Below are positions 48,008 to 62,899 of a DNA stretch of 64,000 nt, in pieces (position 1 is the first letter of the stretch; each line of letters starts with the position of its first letter). The stretch comes from Candidatus Saccharimonadota bacterium (GTDB taxonomy: Bacteria > Patescibacteriota > Saccharimonadia > Saccharimonadales > Saccharimonadaceae). The notes under the pieces were generated by a model that was given only the letters and a program-made list of their open reading frames with translations, was not told the DNA's origin and searched no databases. The position numbers were made by a program, and so were the translations under genes. The DNA is taken from the NCBI GenBank assembly GCA_024402895.1, contig JAKSSX010000001.1, positions 86,090 through 150,089 of the forward strand, read 5' to 3'.

Positions 48008-50431
48008 TTATAATTCGCCCCAATTGTGGCCGATTTTTACGTCGACTGCAAGTTTGATTGGGAGTTCTGGCGCGACTTGTTCCATTTTTTCTTTTAGGAG
48101 TGCTGCGAGTTGTTCGGCGTCTTGTTCTGGACACTCGATAATTAGAGAGTCATGGATCTGAAGAATAAGCTTGGCATTTTCTGGAAGCGCCTTGTCGACG
48201 GCGAGCATAGCTTTCTTCATGAGATCTGCCTCGGTGCCTTGAATCGGCATGTTCGCAGCAGCGCGTTCGGCTGCGGCGCGGACGAGGAAGTTTGGCGCAT
48301 TTACGTCAGGAGTTGGTCTGCGACGGCCAAATAGCGTTTCGACATAGCCCTGCTCTCTAGCCTGCTTAAGCTGCGCGTCGAGATAGGCGCGAATTGGTGC
48401 GCGCAATTCGAAATAGCGATCGATAAATTGCTTCGCTTCGTAAAAACTCATGTCGGCAGCGTCGGAAAGGCCTTTTGGACTCATGCCGTAAAGGACGCCG
48501 AAATTGATGACCTTAGCAGCGCGGCGCTGATTCTTGCCGACTTCTTCCATTGGAATATGGAAGGCATCGCTAGCAGTCTTGGTATGAATATCTAGGCCAG
48601 CGTTGAAATCGTCGATAAGTGGCTGGTCGTGGCTGAGCGCTGCGGCAAGGCGAAGCTCGAACTGAGCATAGTCGGCGGTAACAAAAATCTTGCCATCGTC
48701 CGCAACGAAGCATTCGCGAATTCTCTTGCCATCTTCGCTACGAACTGGAATATTCTGAAGATTTGGATTGAGACTAGATAGACGACCAGTTGCAGTGACG
48801 TTCTGAGTGAAAGTTGTATGAATACGATTATCGCCGTCGGCGAGAGCTGGAAGCGGTGTAATGTATGTGCTGAGAAGTTTTGAAACTTCGCGGTAGCGTT
48901 CAAGTTTTGCGATGATCGGATGAAGATCGCGGAGCTTGTCGAGCTCTTTTGCGCCAGTCGAATAGCCGCGCGTAGTTTTCTTGATGCCGTTGGTTGGCAA
49001 AAGAAGCTTTTCAAAAAGTATTTCGGAAAGCTGGATTGGCGAGTTAATATTGAAGCTCTGGCCGGCGAGCGTATGAATTTCTTTTTCAAGCTCGGCGAGT
49101 TCTACTGAGAATTCTTTTGCTAGTGCATCGAAGCGACTTTTGTCGATTTTGATGCCGGCTTTTTCCATTTTATAGAGGACTGGGATGAGCGGAAGGTCGA
49201 GTTCAGTTGCTACTTTTTCTAGCTCAGGCATAGCAGCGAGCTGCTGGCGCTGTTTAACGTAATCTGCGTTATTGTCGCTAACGGCGAGCTCGAGCTGCTC
49301 TGTTTTACGTGCGAGTGGATCGAGTAAGAAATCGACCTGATCCAAATCCCAATATGGGCGACCACTAATAATTTCGTCGGCTAGCTTGCTGTCATCATGC
49401 ATATTAGCTTTGACGTCTTTTGAAATAAATAGGTTTGGTTCGATAATAACTTCGATGTTTTTTGGCTCTGGCAAACTGTATTTTGTAGCAGCTTTTGGCG
49501 CTTCTTTAACGGGCGCTGGTTTGCTTTCTGGCTGCGCAATTCCCTCCGCTTTTGCATCTGGAAAAATCTTTTTGAATTTTGATACCAAAGTATTGAACTG
49601 ATATTTTTTGAGAACAGTCAAAACATTATCTGGGTTGAAATCTGCAAGTTTTGTTGCGGCTGAATCAAATTCTAGTGGTGCATCAAATTGGATTTGCGCG
49701 AGCTGCTTGCTAATAAATGCGAGCTCCTTGCCGTCTTTCAATTTTTGGCCGGTTGCGCCAGGTATTTCGTCGACGTGCTCGTACAAATTTTCGAGGGTTT
49801 CGTACTCCTGAAGAAGTTTGACGGCACCTTTTTCGCCAATGCCGGGAACGCCAGGAATATTATCTGAAGAATCGCCTTTAAGGCTCTTTAGGTCTAGGAA
49901 CTGAGATTTTTTGAGGCCATATTTATCTTCAACTGCGGGAATATCGAACTTCTGGACGTCGCTAAAGCCACGTTTGAGTTGATACATATGGATATTTTCG
50001 TCGACGATTTGGAGCATATCTAGATCGCCGGAGATAATTTCTGCACGAACGCCACTGGCGTCTGCTTTGCGCGCGAGAGTGCCGATAATATCGTCTGCTT
50101 CGTAATCGTCGAACTCATAGAGTGGGATATGGAAAGCCTCAAGAAGCTCCATTAAATAAGGGATCTGCGCATAAAAATCAGCTGGTGCGGGCTTGCGATT
50201 ACCTTTGTAGTCGGCGTAAATTTCGCGGCGGCGGCGAATGTTGGTTTTTGGTTTATCCCATGCGACCGCAATGTATTCTGGTTTTAGCTTTTCGATAATC
50301 TCGATAAGCATAGTAGCGAAGCCGAAAACGCCGCCAGTTGGCGTGCCATCTGGGAGTGAGAGGTGTCCCATGGCATAGTAGCCACGATAAAATACGCTTT
50401 TGCCGTCGATGATTACGAGATTATCTTTCAT
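48008..50431 (-). CDS. polA: DNA polymerase I without a 3'-5' exonuclease domain
   Basis: 807 residues. Residues 1 to about 285 are the 5' nuclease (FLDLKSLKGDSSDNIPGVPG, GIGEKGAVKLLQEY). Only about 100 residues, Pro/Ala/Lys-rich and without the DXE and other exonuclease motifs, separate it from the polymerase domain, so proofreading is absent. Polymerase motifs: VTADYAQFELRLAAALSHD (A), RRAAKVINFGVLYGMSPKGL (B), LQIHDSLIIECP (C). It fills repair gaps and removes RNA primers. TATAAT (50439-50444) ends 7 nt before the ATG with no Shine-Dalgarno. Confidence 0.98.
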   Translation of the reverse strand: MKDNLVIIDGKSVFYRGYYAMGHLSLPDGTPTGGVFGFATMLIEIIEKLKPEYIAVAWDKPKTNIRRRREIYADYKGNRKPAPADFYAQIPYLMELLEAFHIPLYEFDDYEADDIIGTLARKADASGVRAEIISGDLDMLQIVDENIHMYQLKRGFSDVQKFDIPAVEDKYGLKKSQFLDLKSLKGDSSDNIPGVPGIGEKGAVKLLQEYETLENLYEHVDEIPGATGQKLKDGKELAFISKQLAQIQFDAPLEFDSAATKLADFNPDNVLTVLKKYQFNTLVSKFKKIFPDAKAEGIAQPESKPAPVKEAPKAATKYSLPEPKNIEVIIEPNLFISKDVKANMHDDSKLADEIISGRPYWDLDQVDFLLDPLARKTEQLELAVSDNNADYVKQRQQLAAMPELEKVATELDLPLIPVLYKMEKAGIKIDKSRFDALAKEFSVELAELEKEIHTLAGQSFNINSPIQLSEILFEKLLLPTNGIKKTTRGYSTGAKELDKLRDLHPIIAKLERYREVSKLLSTYITPLPALADGDNRIHTTFTQNVTATGRLSSLNPNLQNIPVRSEDGKRIRECFVADDGKIFVTADYAQFELRLAAALSHDQPLIDDFNAGLDIHTKTASDAFHIPMEEVGKNQRRAAKVINFGVLYGMSPKGLSDAADMSFYEAKQFIDRYFELRAPIRAYLDAQLKQAREQGYVETLFGRRRPTPDVNAPNFLVRAAAERAAANMPIQGTEADLMKKAMLAVDKALPENAKLILQIHDSLIIECPEQDAEQLAALLKEKMEQVAPELPIKLAVDVKIGHNWGEL

Positions 50432-50488
50432 ATCTTAAATTATAGCGCATGTCTGCCTTAAAAATAAGGGCCGGTATCTGATAGCGTA

Positions 50489-50550
50489 TTGACTTTTTGA
50501 GCCAAGTATGGTATAATAGAAAGGTTATATAGCGGAGGTCACGTTCCGCT
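50489..50550 (+). promoter_or_regulatory. dcd promoter and 5' stem-loop
   Basis: TTGACT (50489-50494), 17 nt, TATAAT (50512-50517). Start near 50525; six nt later AGCGGA-GGTCACGT-TCCGCT (50531-50550) forms a hairpin followed by CGTTTTGTTTT, then AAAGGAGGT before the ATG at 50593. Confidence 0.65.
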
Positions 50551-50592
50551 CGTTTTGTTTTCAAAAGATTTCTTTAAAGGAGGTAAAAAAGA

Positions 50593-51174
50593 ATGATTCT
50601 TTCTGGAGACACAATTAAGAAACTAATCGCAAATGGTGAACTTATCAAAACGGAGGGTGTCGCGTACGACCCTAATCAGAAGAGAGACGTTAATGCCAAG
50701 GAATTAGTGTTGAGCCATGTCGGGGCTGACAATCTCGATATTCGTCTCGGACACGGTTTTAAGCAGATTGACACATCAAGATGTGACCACTTGGAAATCG
50801 GCGGCTCCTATAACTATAAGGAGATGAATGAGATTGATGGTGGTGGAATATATCTGCATCCTGGCGAATTTTGCTTGGGAACTTCGGATGAGTATTTGAT
50901 GCTTCCTGACGACGTTATGGCTATGGTTGATTCCCGTAGCTCCGTCGGTAGGATGGGTCTCGTGATCCAGACTGCAGCGTTTATTCATGCTGGCTTCAAA
51001 GGGCGTATTACTCTTGAACTGAAGAACGAGGCGGCGGTTCCGATTTTGCTTCGACCTTATGACATGGTCGGCCAGTTGATATTCATGCGTCTTGATGCGG
51101 GCACTACAACTCCTTATTCTGGCGTATATCAGGGACAGAGCGAAACAACTTCGCCGAATATGGCGAAATGCTGA
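50593..51174 (+). CDS. dcd: dCTP deaminase
   Basis: 193 residues, typical for Dcd/DCD-DUT. MILSGDTIKKLIANGEL opens the trimeric fold; VDSRSSVGRMGLVIQTAAFI carries the RSS-x-GR substrate motif; FKGRITLELKNEAAVPILL holds the catalytic Glu; and GQLIFMRLD the last strand. It deaminates dCTP to dUTP (or directly to dUMP in the bifunctional type; not decidable here) for dTMP synthesis. Strong AAAGGAGG ribosome-binding site. Monocistronic, with own promoter and terminator. Confidence 0.94.
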   Translation: MILSGDTIKKLIANGELIKTEGVAYDPNQKRDVNAKELVLSHVGADNLDIRLGHGFKQIDTSRCDHLEIGGSYNYKEMNEIDGGGIYLHPGEFCLGTSDEYLMLPDDVMAMVDSRSSVGRMGLVIQTAAFIHAGFKGRITLELKNEAAVPILLRPYDMVGQLIFMRLDAGTTTPYSGVYQGQSETTSPNMAKC

Positions 51175-51237
51175 GATAATTGATAGGTCTTGGCGCTATA
51201 TCGTGACTCGGTATTAATAAGTGATTAGTTATCATAA

Positions 51238-51275
51238 CAAAAAGGCTGCGTATTTGAAACGCAGCCTCTTTTTTA
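51238..51275. terminator. Terminator between dcd and the giant surface-protein gene
   Basis: AAAGGCTGCGT-ATTTGAA-ACGCAGCCTCTTTTTT; A-run on the left and T-run on the right make it bidirectional. Confidence 0.88.
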
Positions 51276-51279
51276 TGTT

Positions 51280-56506
<5,227 letters not shown>

Positions 56507-56514
<8 letters not shown>

Positions 56515-57613
56515 TATTTATCTCCAGTCTCTCTTTCAAGTTTTCCTTAAACTCACCAGTTTTAATAGTGTATAGTAAATGCTCGTATCTCTCGATTGCT
56601 TCCTCGTCGCCTTTTTCTTTGTAGAAGTATATAGCTATGCCACCAAATCTTTCTGCCTGCATTTTTGTGGAATATTTTCCAGCTACGGTATTTAGAATCT
56701 CCAATGCGGAGTCGATATCGCGATAAATGCGATAATTGTAATCTGCGTATTGTATGGTCAGCATAACCAATTGAGCATCATTCTCGGCGGCTTCAATAGC
56801 ATCAATAAAGAGTCGATCACATTGCTGCTGCGATAAGCCTGCACCTTTTGCATTTTCTGCTTCGTTCAGAATCTTGACGGCGAGACTGGAAGCTTCCGTA
56901 TCGATGTTTGCAAGCATTTCTTTGCGAATGCGCTCTTGTTCAGCGATGCGTTGCTGCTCTAGTTGAGGTTTTAGAATAAAGACATACCCTAGGGTTGTGG
57001 AGATTGCGAGAATGAAAATAGTGATTGGGATAATTTTGCGTTTCCCGGTCCAAGTGAGATTTTTGATCTTTTCTAGCCTTTTGTGGCGCCTCTCTTTGTA
57101 GGCGGCTAGTTCATGTGCATGCTTTTCAGCGCGTTCAACTTTGCGAGCATGTTTTTCTTCGGCAATGAATTCTTTGTGGATATTTTTTTCTTCGGCGCCT
57201 CTATATTTTTCTTCACGAGCGCGTTTTTCGGCTGCTGCTTTTTCGGCGCGTTTTGTTTCTTTTTCCTCGCGGCGAGCAGCGTTGAGCACTTCTTTTTCGT
57301 GCGCTGCTTGACGCTTTTCTTCTTCGCGCTTAATCTTTTCTGCGCCTCTAATATTGACGAAGTATTCAGTTTTTTTGCGTTTACGAATATCGTCGGCAGA
57401 AAAATTTATCTCTGCTTCTGTTGTTGCAGTAGTATTTGTTGTTTCTTCGTCTGCGTAGACGTCATAATTCACCCCGTCATCGCCGATTGGCTCGTCGAGG
57501 TCTCTTATCCGGCTCGATTCTAAAGATTTACCGTCGCCGTTTTCAGGGGCGGTACTCGCTTTTTTCTTCTCCGAATCGAATGTGCCAGGATTCTCCACTT
57601 CTCCCACATTCAT
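56507..57613 (-). CDS. Single-pass membrane protein with charged coiled coil and helical exterior domain
   Basis: 368 residues from the ATG at 57613. A TGC TAAAAT box (57620-57625) ends 6 nt before that ATG; the in-frame ATG at 57617-57619 touches the -10 box and cannot start a transcript-borne frame. The first 90 residues are acidic and disordered. Residues 90-185 form a Lys/Glu/Arg/Ala coiled coil (KIKREEEKRQAAHEKEVLNA). One membrane helix (IIPITIFILAISTTLGYVFI, about 195-215) is followed by a 150-residue exterior helical domain with a TPR-like look (DSALEILNTVAGKYSTK). Probably anchors or exports the giant protein that follows in the same operon; inferred from position only. Confidence 0.75.
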
Positions 57614-57658
57614 AAGCATATTTTAGCAGAAGCGTTTAGAAAAACACAAGCATTCTGC

Positions 57659-58900
57659 TTAAATTGAATGGTCTAAATAACGAGTTGAGCCGAATGGAAT
57701 TTTGCATTTTACTTGATCAGTGCCGAGGCTGTCGGCGGAATGGATTTTTCGTGAACCGAAACGAAGGTTTATTTTGTCTTCGGCGATACATACGGCATTT
57801 ATGCGATCTTTTTGCGCCTGATAAAGACAGAGCTGCTGGTCTGGCTGAGCCTGTAGCTTATATAGAGTAATGCCAATTATGCGCGCGGCGTCTGGCAGTT
57901 TATTGTAGAGCTGACGGGCGAATCTTGAAATGTCTGCGTCGCTATTGAAAGCTTCTTTTGCTATGGTTTGGCAATGTTTGTAGCCATCTTCAAAGTCATA
58001 GGTCCATACATATATGCCGCGAGCATAGAGTTGTTTGCTGCGAAGACGGTAGCCGACATCTTCGGCGAGATGTACGAAGCGTGCTTCAATTTCATTGCGC
58101 GAGAGATGCTTGCCGTCTAGGACGAATTGCCTGCCGATGGTTTTTATATCGCTTGTAGTACTGTCGACTTCAATACCGCGAAGCCGGCGATACCATTTAC
58201 TGCCGTCAATACTTTTGCAGACTAGCTTTACTAATGTCGCTTCGTCGGCGTCCAGAAATTGAAGCGGCGTAAAAATGCCAACCGCATTGAGACGGGCTTC
58301 CATGCGGACATTAATCCCGGGCAGATCTGTAAGTTTTAGTGTGGCAAAAACTGCGCGCTGATTCTCTTCTGTTATTTCATCTAGGCCGTCTGGTTTATGC
58401 AACTCGCCGGCGAGTTTGGCTAGAAAACGGTTGCTGGCAATACCGACGTTACAGCGCATATAGCAGCCGATTTCGTCTTTGAGGCGTTGTTTTATTTCGA
58501 GCCCCAACTCGAAGCGGTCGCGTTCATAGATATGTTTTGGCGCCCGAGTGAGATCGATTACGCCTTCGTCGATAGATTTCATGACAACCGAGGGTGAATA
58601 GCTATTCATGATATTGCGGAGCTTTTCGTGTACGAAAATGAACTTGTCTGGCTCGGTTTCAGCGTAGATAAGGTCCGGGCAGATAATTGAAGCTTCGCGA
58701 CTGCGCATACCGACCTTTACGCCTTGTGCCTTTGCCTCGTAGCTGGCGGCGATAATGCACGAATTTGGAACGAGGCGATTCGTGATGGCGACTGGGCGAC
58801 CGCGTAGCATTGGGCGGCATTGCTGCTCGATTGTTGCGAAGCAGGAGTTTAGATCGACGTAAAGAATGTCATTTGGCGGGCGGCGTAAAATCTCAGGCAT
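57659..58900 (-). CDS. Y-family DNA polymerase (DinB/UmuC-like)
   Basis: 413 residues. Palm motif I ILYVDLNSCFATIEQQ with D16; the finger segment VAITNRLVPNSCIIAASYEA; palm motif III reads SIDEGVIDL (109-117), where the usual SxDE(A/C)(Y/F)LD has G-V-I at the steric positions; catalytic D111 and E112 are kept. NVGIASNRFLAKLAGELHKP is the thumb-proximal motif, and a little-finger domain covers about 250-360. It carries out error-prone translesion synthesis. No clear beta-clamp motif was confirmed. Its ATG overlaps the stop of the 92-residue upstream gene by 8 nt. Confidence 0.93.
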   Translation of the reverse strand: MPEILRRPPNDILYVDLNSCFATIEQQCRPMLRGRPVAITNRLVPNSCIIAASYEAKAQGVKVGMRSREASIICPDLIYAETEPDKFIFVHEKLRNIMNSYSPSVVMKSIDEGVIDLTRAPKHIYERDRFELGLEIKQRLKDEIGCYMRCNVGIASNRFLAKLAGELHKPDGLDEITEENQRAVFATLKLTDLPGINVRMEARLNAVGIFTPLQFLDADEATLVKLVCKSIDGSKWYRRLRGIEVDSTTSDIKTIGRQFVLDGKHLSRNEIEARFVHLAEDVGYRLRSKQLYARGIYVWTYDFEDGYKHCQTIAKEAFNSDADISRFARQLYNKLPDAARIIGITLYKLQAQPDQQLCLYQAQKDRINAVCIAEDKINLRFGSRKIHSADSLGTDQVKCKIPFGSTRYLDHSI

Positions 58901-59171
58901 ATTGATCTCCTTCGAATTCTAAGAACCAGTTGAGCGATTCGCTATCGAGTGTGATGCGATAATCAGTGGAACCGTCCGTGACGTCAAAAGCGAAGGTTGT
59001 TTTTAGGCCGTCATATTTTGGGTGAACTAGGCCAATTTCGCTAATGATGACTTCTCTGCCGGAGTTAGTGCGGAAGCAGATTGGTCGACAATGACCAAGT
59101 ATGGTGCGCGAAAAAGTTGCGTCTACTTCGATTGGTTCATGGAGTGGTGTTTGATAAGAAGTTCGATTCAT
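58893..59171 (-). CDS. Small protein coupled to the Y-family polymerase
   Basis: 92 residues, soluble, beta-rich (HEPIEVDATFSRTILGHCRP, FAFDVTDGSTDYRITLDSES) with the ending LNWFLEFEGDQYA. No family recognised. An AAGGA lies 6 nt before the ATG. The 8-nt overlap with the polymerase gene implies coupled translation and suggests a partner or regulator of translesion synthesis. The leader starts near 59267 and contains a GACGC/GCGTC hairpin. No SOS-type palindrome was identified upstream. Confidence 0.65.
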   Translation of the reverse strand: MNRTSYQTPLHEPIEVDATFSRTILGHCRPICFRTNSGREVIISEIGLVHPKYDGLKTTFAFDVTDGSTDYRITLDSESLNWFLEFEGDQYA

Positions 59172-59285
59172 AAAAATCCTTAGTTACTAGAGTTTATAGA
59201 TGTAGGTGACGCAGTTTTGGCGTCGGAAATTTATGAATCAAAGCCAGTGGCCGAAGCATAGCTTGATATTTATATTTTAGCATAA

Positions 59286-59320
59286 AAAAATAGCTGTCAC
59301 GAATGAGTGGCAGCTATCTG
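59286..59320 (-). terminator. Terminator after the zinc-ribbon gene
   Basis: Stem AGCTG-CCAC with GTG-ACAGCT; on the minus strand followed by ATTTTTTTATG. It also precedes the promoter of the 59171 gene. Confidence 0.85.
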
Positions 59321-59335
59321 GGGTGCGCGGTTATG

Positions 59336-59539
59336 TTACCACCAGCCCTTTTTGGAGCCAGTGTTACAACTGGAACATACGCCGTTAACATTAACCTCTG
59401 CCATCTTGCCGCACTTAGTGCAAGTGCCCCACTTTGGGGATGGATTGTTGTTGCCGGGATATGTTGCACAATTATTACATAAATCGTTATGATTTAAGTA
59501 AGTAACAGTGCCGCAGTGTGCACATTTTCCGAAAGCCAT
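59336..59539 (-). CDS. Double zinc-ribbon small protein
   Basis: 67 residues from the ATG at 59539; AAGGTGGTGAT lies upstream, and the longer frame to 59605 has no such site. Four CXXC pairs, CAHC, CNNC, CTKC and CSSC, make two zinc ribbons in tandem. The C-terminus is GSKKGWW. Probably binds nucleic acid or protein; function unknown. The RNA starts near 59610 with the stem-loop TGACAC/GTGTCA (59586-59604). Confidence 0.8.
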   Translation of the reverse strand: MAFGKCAHCGTVTYLNHNDLCNNCATYPGNNNPSPKWGTCTKCGKMAEVNVNGVCSSCNTGSKKGWW

Positions 59540-59585
59540 ACTATCACCACCTTTCTGGATCGGAAGAATAATTTGAATGAACGAC

Positions 59586-59622
59586 TGACACGGGGGTGGT
59601 GTCAAAAACTTTTTGTATTATA
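59586..59622 (-). promoter_or_regulatory. Promoter and 5' stem-loop of the zinc-ribbon gene
   Basis: TATAAT (59617-59622, minus), then within about 7 nt of the predicted start a perfect 6-bp stem TGACAC/GTGTCA with a C-rich 7-nt loop. Confidence 0.5.
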
Positions 59623-59700
59623 GTACAGTATTTTTCGATTGTCAACTATTAAAATAAAAAATACAGCCGTCGTAAAGACGGCTGTGACTTAATTACCTAG

Positions 59701-62700
59701 TTACTGAGCGAATAGACTATCTATGAAGTCAATTATTTTACTGTATTCTGAGACATCCTGAAAATCGAGCGCTTTAATTTTCGCGTAGACGATCTTGATG
59801 AGCTGCTTAATTTTAATTGCCTCTTCGTCGTCGAAATCTAGTTCGAGCGAGCTAATGTCACCCTTCTCGCCTGGCGCGATGAAGTCGATGCGGCCCTTGG
59901 TAACTTTATAGTTCTTGTAATCGCGGCTATCTTCAATAAGGAATTTATAGAAGTAGAGCTGGAGTTTATATTTGAGAACAGAGTTATTTTTGTCGTCCCA
60001 CTTGTATTTTGGTTTTGCAGTCTTAAAGTCAGCAACAGTAATAGTTTTACTCTCTTCATCGATTTCAATGCGGTCAATTTTGCCGCCAAGTGGAATATCG
60101 TCGAGCATGATATTTTCACTAAAGAAACTATGCTCCGAGTCGGCTTTAGTATCGCGAAGCTGGTCACCGCGCGCTTCGAGGAATTTTAGAATTTCGGCAT
60201 CGCCACGATCGCGCAGGTCGCGTTTTTCATCCTCGGTCATATCAGCATCGTCGATGAGTTTTAAGAAATGCTCGTAAGCGTCTTTGTTGCTAATATTTTC
60301 CTTATTAATCTTATCCATGATTTCGTGGACAAAATTACCATAATTCATGAAGAAATTGCTCTCGGTCGGAACGCCGATAATGTACGACTTCAGGAATGCA
60401 ATTGGGCCGGCATATTCGACGTCTAGGAAGGCATTAAGCTGAGTTGGGAATAGGCGAAGATGCTCGACTTTTGGTTTGTAGAGGTTCTTGCGTACCTCGT
60501 CGTCCGGAACGTAATTATCGAACCATAATGAAGGCGAAATATCTCTTGGCTCGAGTTCTGCGCTAGTACTTGGAATAACCTCATTAAATTGTTCTGGAAT
60601 AGTGCGACTAAAGACTTTATTGTCTTTTTCGTAGGTGTTGAGGAATTTGAGACGATCGACATTTTTGCCGGCAAAATCTGACGTACTAAAGCTCATGAGA
60701 AGTTCTGCTTTTGCGCGTGTGATTGCGACGAAGAAGAGCCTGAGTTTTTCGTCGGCCGAGTCTCCAGTATGGCGAACATATTCGAGGTTGCGAGGTAATG
60801 TAATCTTGTCGGTATTACCTTTCGCGTCTGACCAGTTATAGTTGTCAACGGCGATTAGGAATACGTATTCATACTCGAGGCCCTTACTGGAGTGAATAGT
60901 TTGAATAACTACCGCATCGTCGGACTCATGATATGGTGAATGGTCTTGAATTTGAAGCTCTGCTTTTTCGTAAGCTTCAAGTTTTGTGACGAAATCATGG
61001 AGTTGTACTCTGGTTGCCTGTTTTGCGAAGATGCCGTCGCGCAATGTGTTGAGATTGCTATAGAAGTCGTAATCGCTCGTGTCGGAAAATACCTTTGCTA
61101 CGATTTGAGTGATGATATATTCAGCGGAATATGAGCTGATTTTTGATGCTAATTCGACACACCAGTTAATGGCGTTCTTGACGTTGTCTGAGCGTTCTTC
61201 TTTTTGCATTTCGGCGATAATAGTGCTGCGATTCGTGCGAGCGTCACTAATCAAGGAAATGATTTCCTGAGAGCTAATTCCCCATTCTGGCAACGAGAAT
61301 AGATGGAAGCAGTATTGATTAGCGCGATCGAGATTTTGCTCGGAAATTGCCTGTAGGAATTTACAGAATTCTACTAAGGTTGCGATTTTTGGATTATCCA
61401 AAATATTTTCGCGACGTTCGTAAGAAACGCGAATATCGAGAGCATGCAGATAAGGCAAAATTGAAATCAAATGCTTGTGTTTTGGCGCAATGATAGATAT
61501 TTTGCTGCCGCGAATACCCTTGTCTAATAGAGCTTTAATTTGGCGAGCAACGTGCGAGTATTCCGCCTGATAACTCTTGAATTCGCGATACTCAATGTGG
61601 GTTTTTTCTGGCGGATTTTCAGCAGTAATGTTTTTATCGATTGCGACATTTGGTGCCGTACAGAAACGATCTGTGCCCTGTTCGATTACGTTGTGTGCGA
61701 GTCCTAGAATTTCTGCGCTAGAACGATAATTTTTACTGAGTAAGATATGTTTTGGATGATATTTTGCATCAAATTCAAAGAAGTTCGAGCTGCTTGCGCC
61801 CTGGAAGCCGTAAATAGCCTGATCGTCATCACCGACGGCCATAATATTTGGGCGACCTTCGTTATTTGGATTGTCGGTTAGCTGAGCTACGAGCTGACTT
61901 TGAGCGTCATTTGTATCCTGATATTCATCGAGAAGAATATACTGGAAACGCTCTTGGGCGTTAAAACGTTTTTCGGCATCGTTTTTGAGCAAATCGATAG
62001 CCATTAAAATCATATCTTCATAATCATATAGTCCGCCCTCTGAAAGAACCTCAGAGTATTGGCGCATAATAATGGCTAGATCGGCGAGCTTTTCGTTTGC
62101 GATTGCGTCGCCAAAAACATAACGATTGCTTGCATCTTTTTTAAAATATTTATCGCGCCAGGCGCGTAGTTCTGTAGCGATGCTAGTTTCGCCATCATAC
62201 TTCAACAAGATGTCTGCGAGGCTGCGATAATAAATATGAGCAAGTGGCTCAACGCGGTCGGTAATGTATTCTGAGGCATCATTAATGAAATCTTTTAAGG
62301 CCTCTAGAATACCCTGATAGTGTGGAATATTTGCTGGATATTTCTTGCTAATTTGTTGCAAATCTAGATCGATTGCACTGAGAATTGCAGCATTATCTTC
62401 CCTGTTACGATAAATGATTTTATCAATATCATCAGCGCTGATAGCGGCAGATTTTAAATTACCGATTGCCTTAATAATGTCTTTTGTTCGTTTTTCGTCA
62501 CGGAGCGGAGAGGTAATTTTAAGCTTGCTCTGAATATCGCGAATGAGTTGAAAGCGGCCTATATCATCGATGCTATTTTTAAGGTCTGGACGATGCTCTT
62601 GCAGGATATAAGAACCGAAAGAATGATAAGTGTGAATTTGAACTTTATAAGCCTCTGGACCGATGAAATCTGCGAGACGATGACGCATGTTGCTTGCGGC

Positions 62701-62895
62701 TGCCTCGGTAAAAGTAAGACACAAAATATTTTCCGGAGTAGCGTCAGTTTGTTTTAAAATGTTTGCGACACGGACAGAAAGTAGTTGTGTTTTGCCGGTG
62801 CCTGGACCAGCAATAACAAGTAGTGGTCCATCGATATGATCTACAGCTTGGCGCTGTTGTTCGTTGAGGTTATTGTAGGCTTTTTCAAATTCCAT
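59701..62895 (-). CDS. UvrD/Rep-type helicase with C-terminal PD-(D/E)XK nuclease domain
   Basis: 1064 residues. SF1A helicase motifs: Q-motif LNEQQRQAVDHIDGPLLVIA, Walker A GPGTGKTQLL (30-39), LCLTFTEAAASNMRHRL, DEYQDTNDAQ, GDDDQAIYGFQGA, VVIQTIHSSKGLEYEYVF and RLFFVAITRAKAELLMSF. A nuclease domain closes the protein: GGKIDRIEID then TVADFKTAKP (about 935-960), with a QLYFYKFLI helix, the PD-(D/E)XK pattern of RecB/AddB-type enzymes. Probably a stand-alone AddA-like end-processing enzyme for recombination repair, as no RecC/AddB or RecD partner is nearby. TAAAAT (62902-62907) ends 6 nt before the ATG. Confidence 0.94.
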   Translation of the reverse strand: MEFEKAYNNLNEQQRQAVDHIDGPLLVIAGPGTGKTQLLSVRVANILKQTDATPENILCLTFTEAAASNMRHRLADFIGPEAYKVQIHTYHSFGSYILQEHRPDLKNSIDDIGRFQLIRDIQSKLKITSPLRDEKRTKDIIKAIGNLKSAAISADDIDKIIYRNREDNAAILSAIDLDLQQISKKYPANIPHYQGILEALKDFINDASEYITDRVEPLAHIYYRSLADILLKYDGETSIATELRAWRDKYFKKDASNRYVFGDAIANEKLADLAIIMRQYSEVLSEGGLYDYEDMILMAIDLLKNDAEKRFNAQERFQYILLDEYQDTNDAQSQLVAQLTDNPNNEGRPNIMAVGDDDQAIYGFQGASSSNFFEFDAKYHPKHILLSKNYRSSAEILGLAHNVIEQGTDRFCTAPNVAIDKNITAENPPEKTHIEYREFKSYQAEYSHVARQIKALLDKGIRGSKISIIAPKHKHLISILPYLHALDIRVSYERRENILDNPKIATLVEFCKFLQAISEQNLDRANQYCFHLFSLPEWGISSQEIISLISDARTNRSTIIAEMQKEERSDNVKNAINWCVELASKISSYSAEYIITQIVAKVFSDTSDYDFYSNLNTLRDGIFAKQATRVQLHDFVTKLEAYEKAELQIQDHSPYHESDDAVVIQTIHSSKGLEYEYVFLIAVDNYNWSDAKGNTDKITLPRNLEYVRHTGDSADEKLRLFFVAITRAKAELLMSFSTSDFAGKNVDRLKFLNTYEKDNKVFSRTIPEQFNEVIPSTSAELEPRDISPSLWFDNYVPDDEVRKNLYKPKVEHLRLFPTQLNAFLDVEYAGPIAFLKSYIIGVPTESNFFMNYGNFVHEIMDKINKENISNKDAYEHFLKLIDDADMTEDEKRDLRDRGDAEILKFLEARGDQLRDTKADSEHSFFSENIMLDDIPLGGKIDRIEIDEESKTITVADFKTAKPKYKWDDKNNSVLKYKLQLYFYKFLIEDSRDYKNYKVTKGRIDFIAPGEKGDISSLELDFDDEEAIKIKQLIKIVYAKIKALDFQDVSEYSKIIDFIDSLFAQ

Positions 62896-62899
62896 ACAT

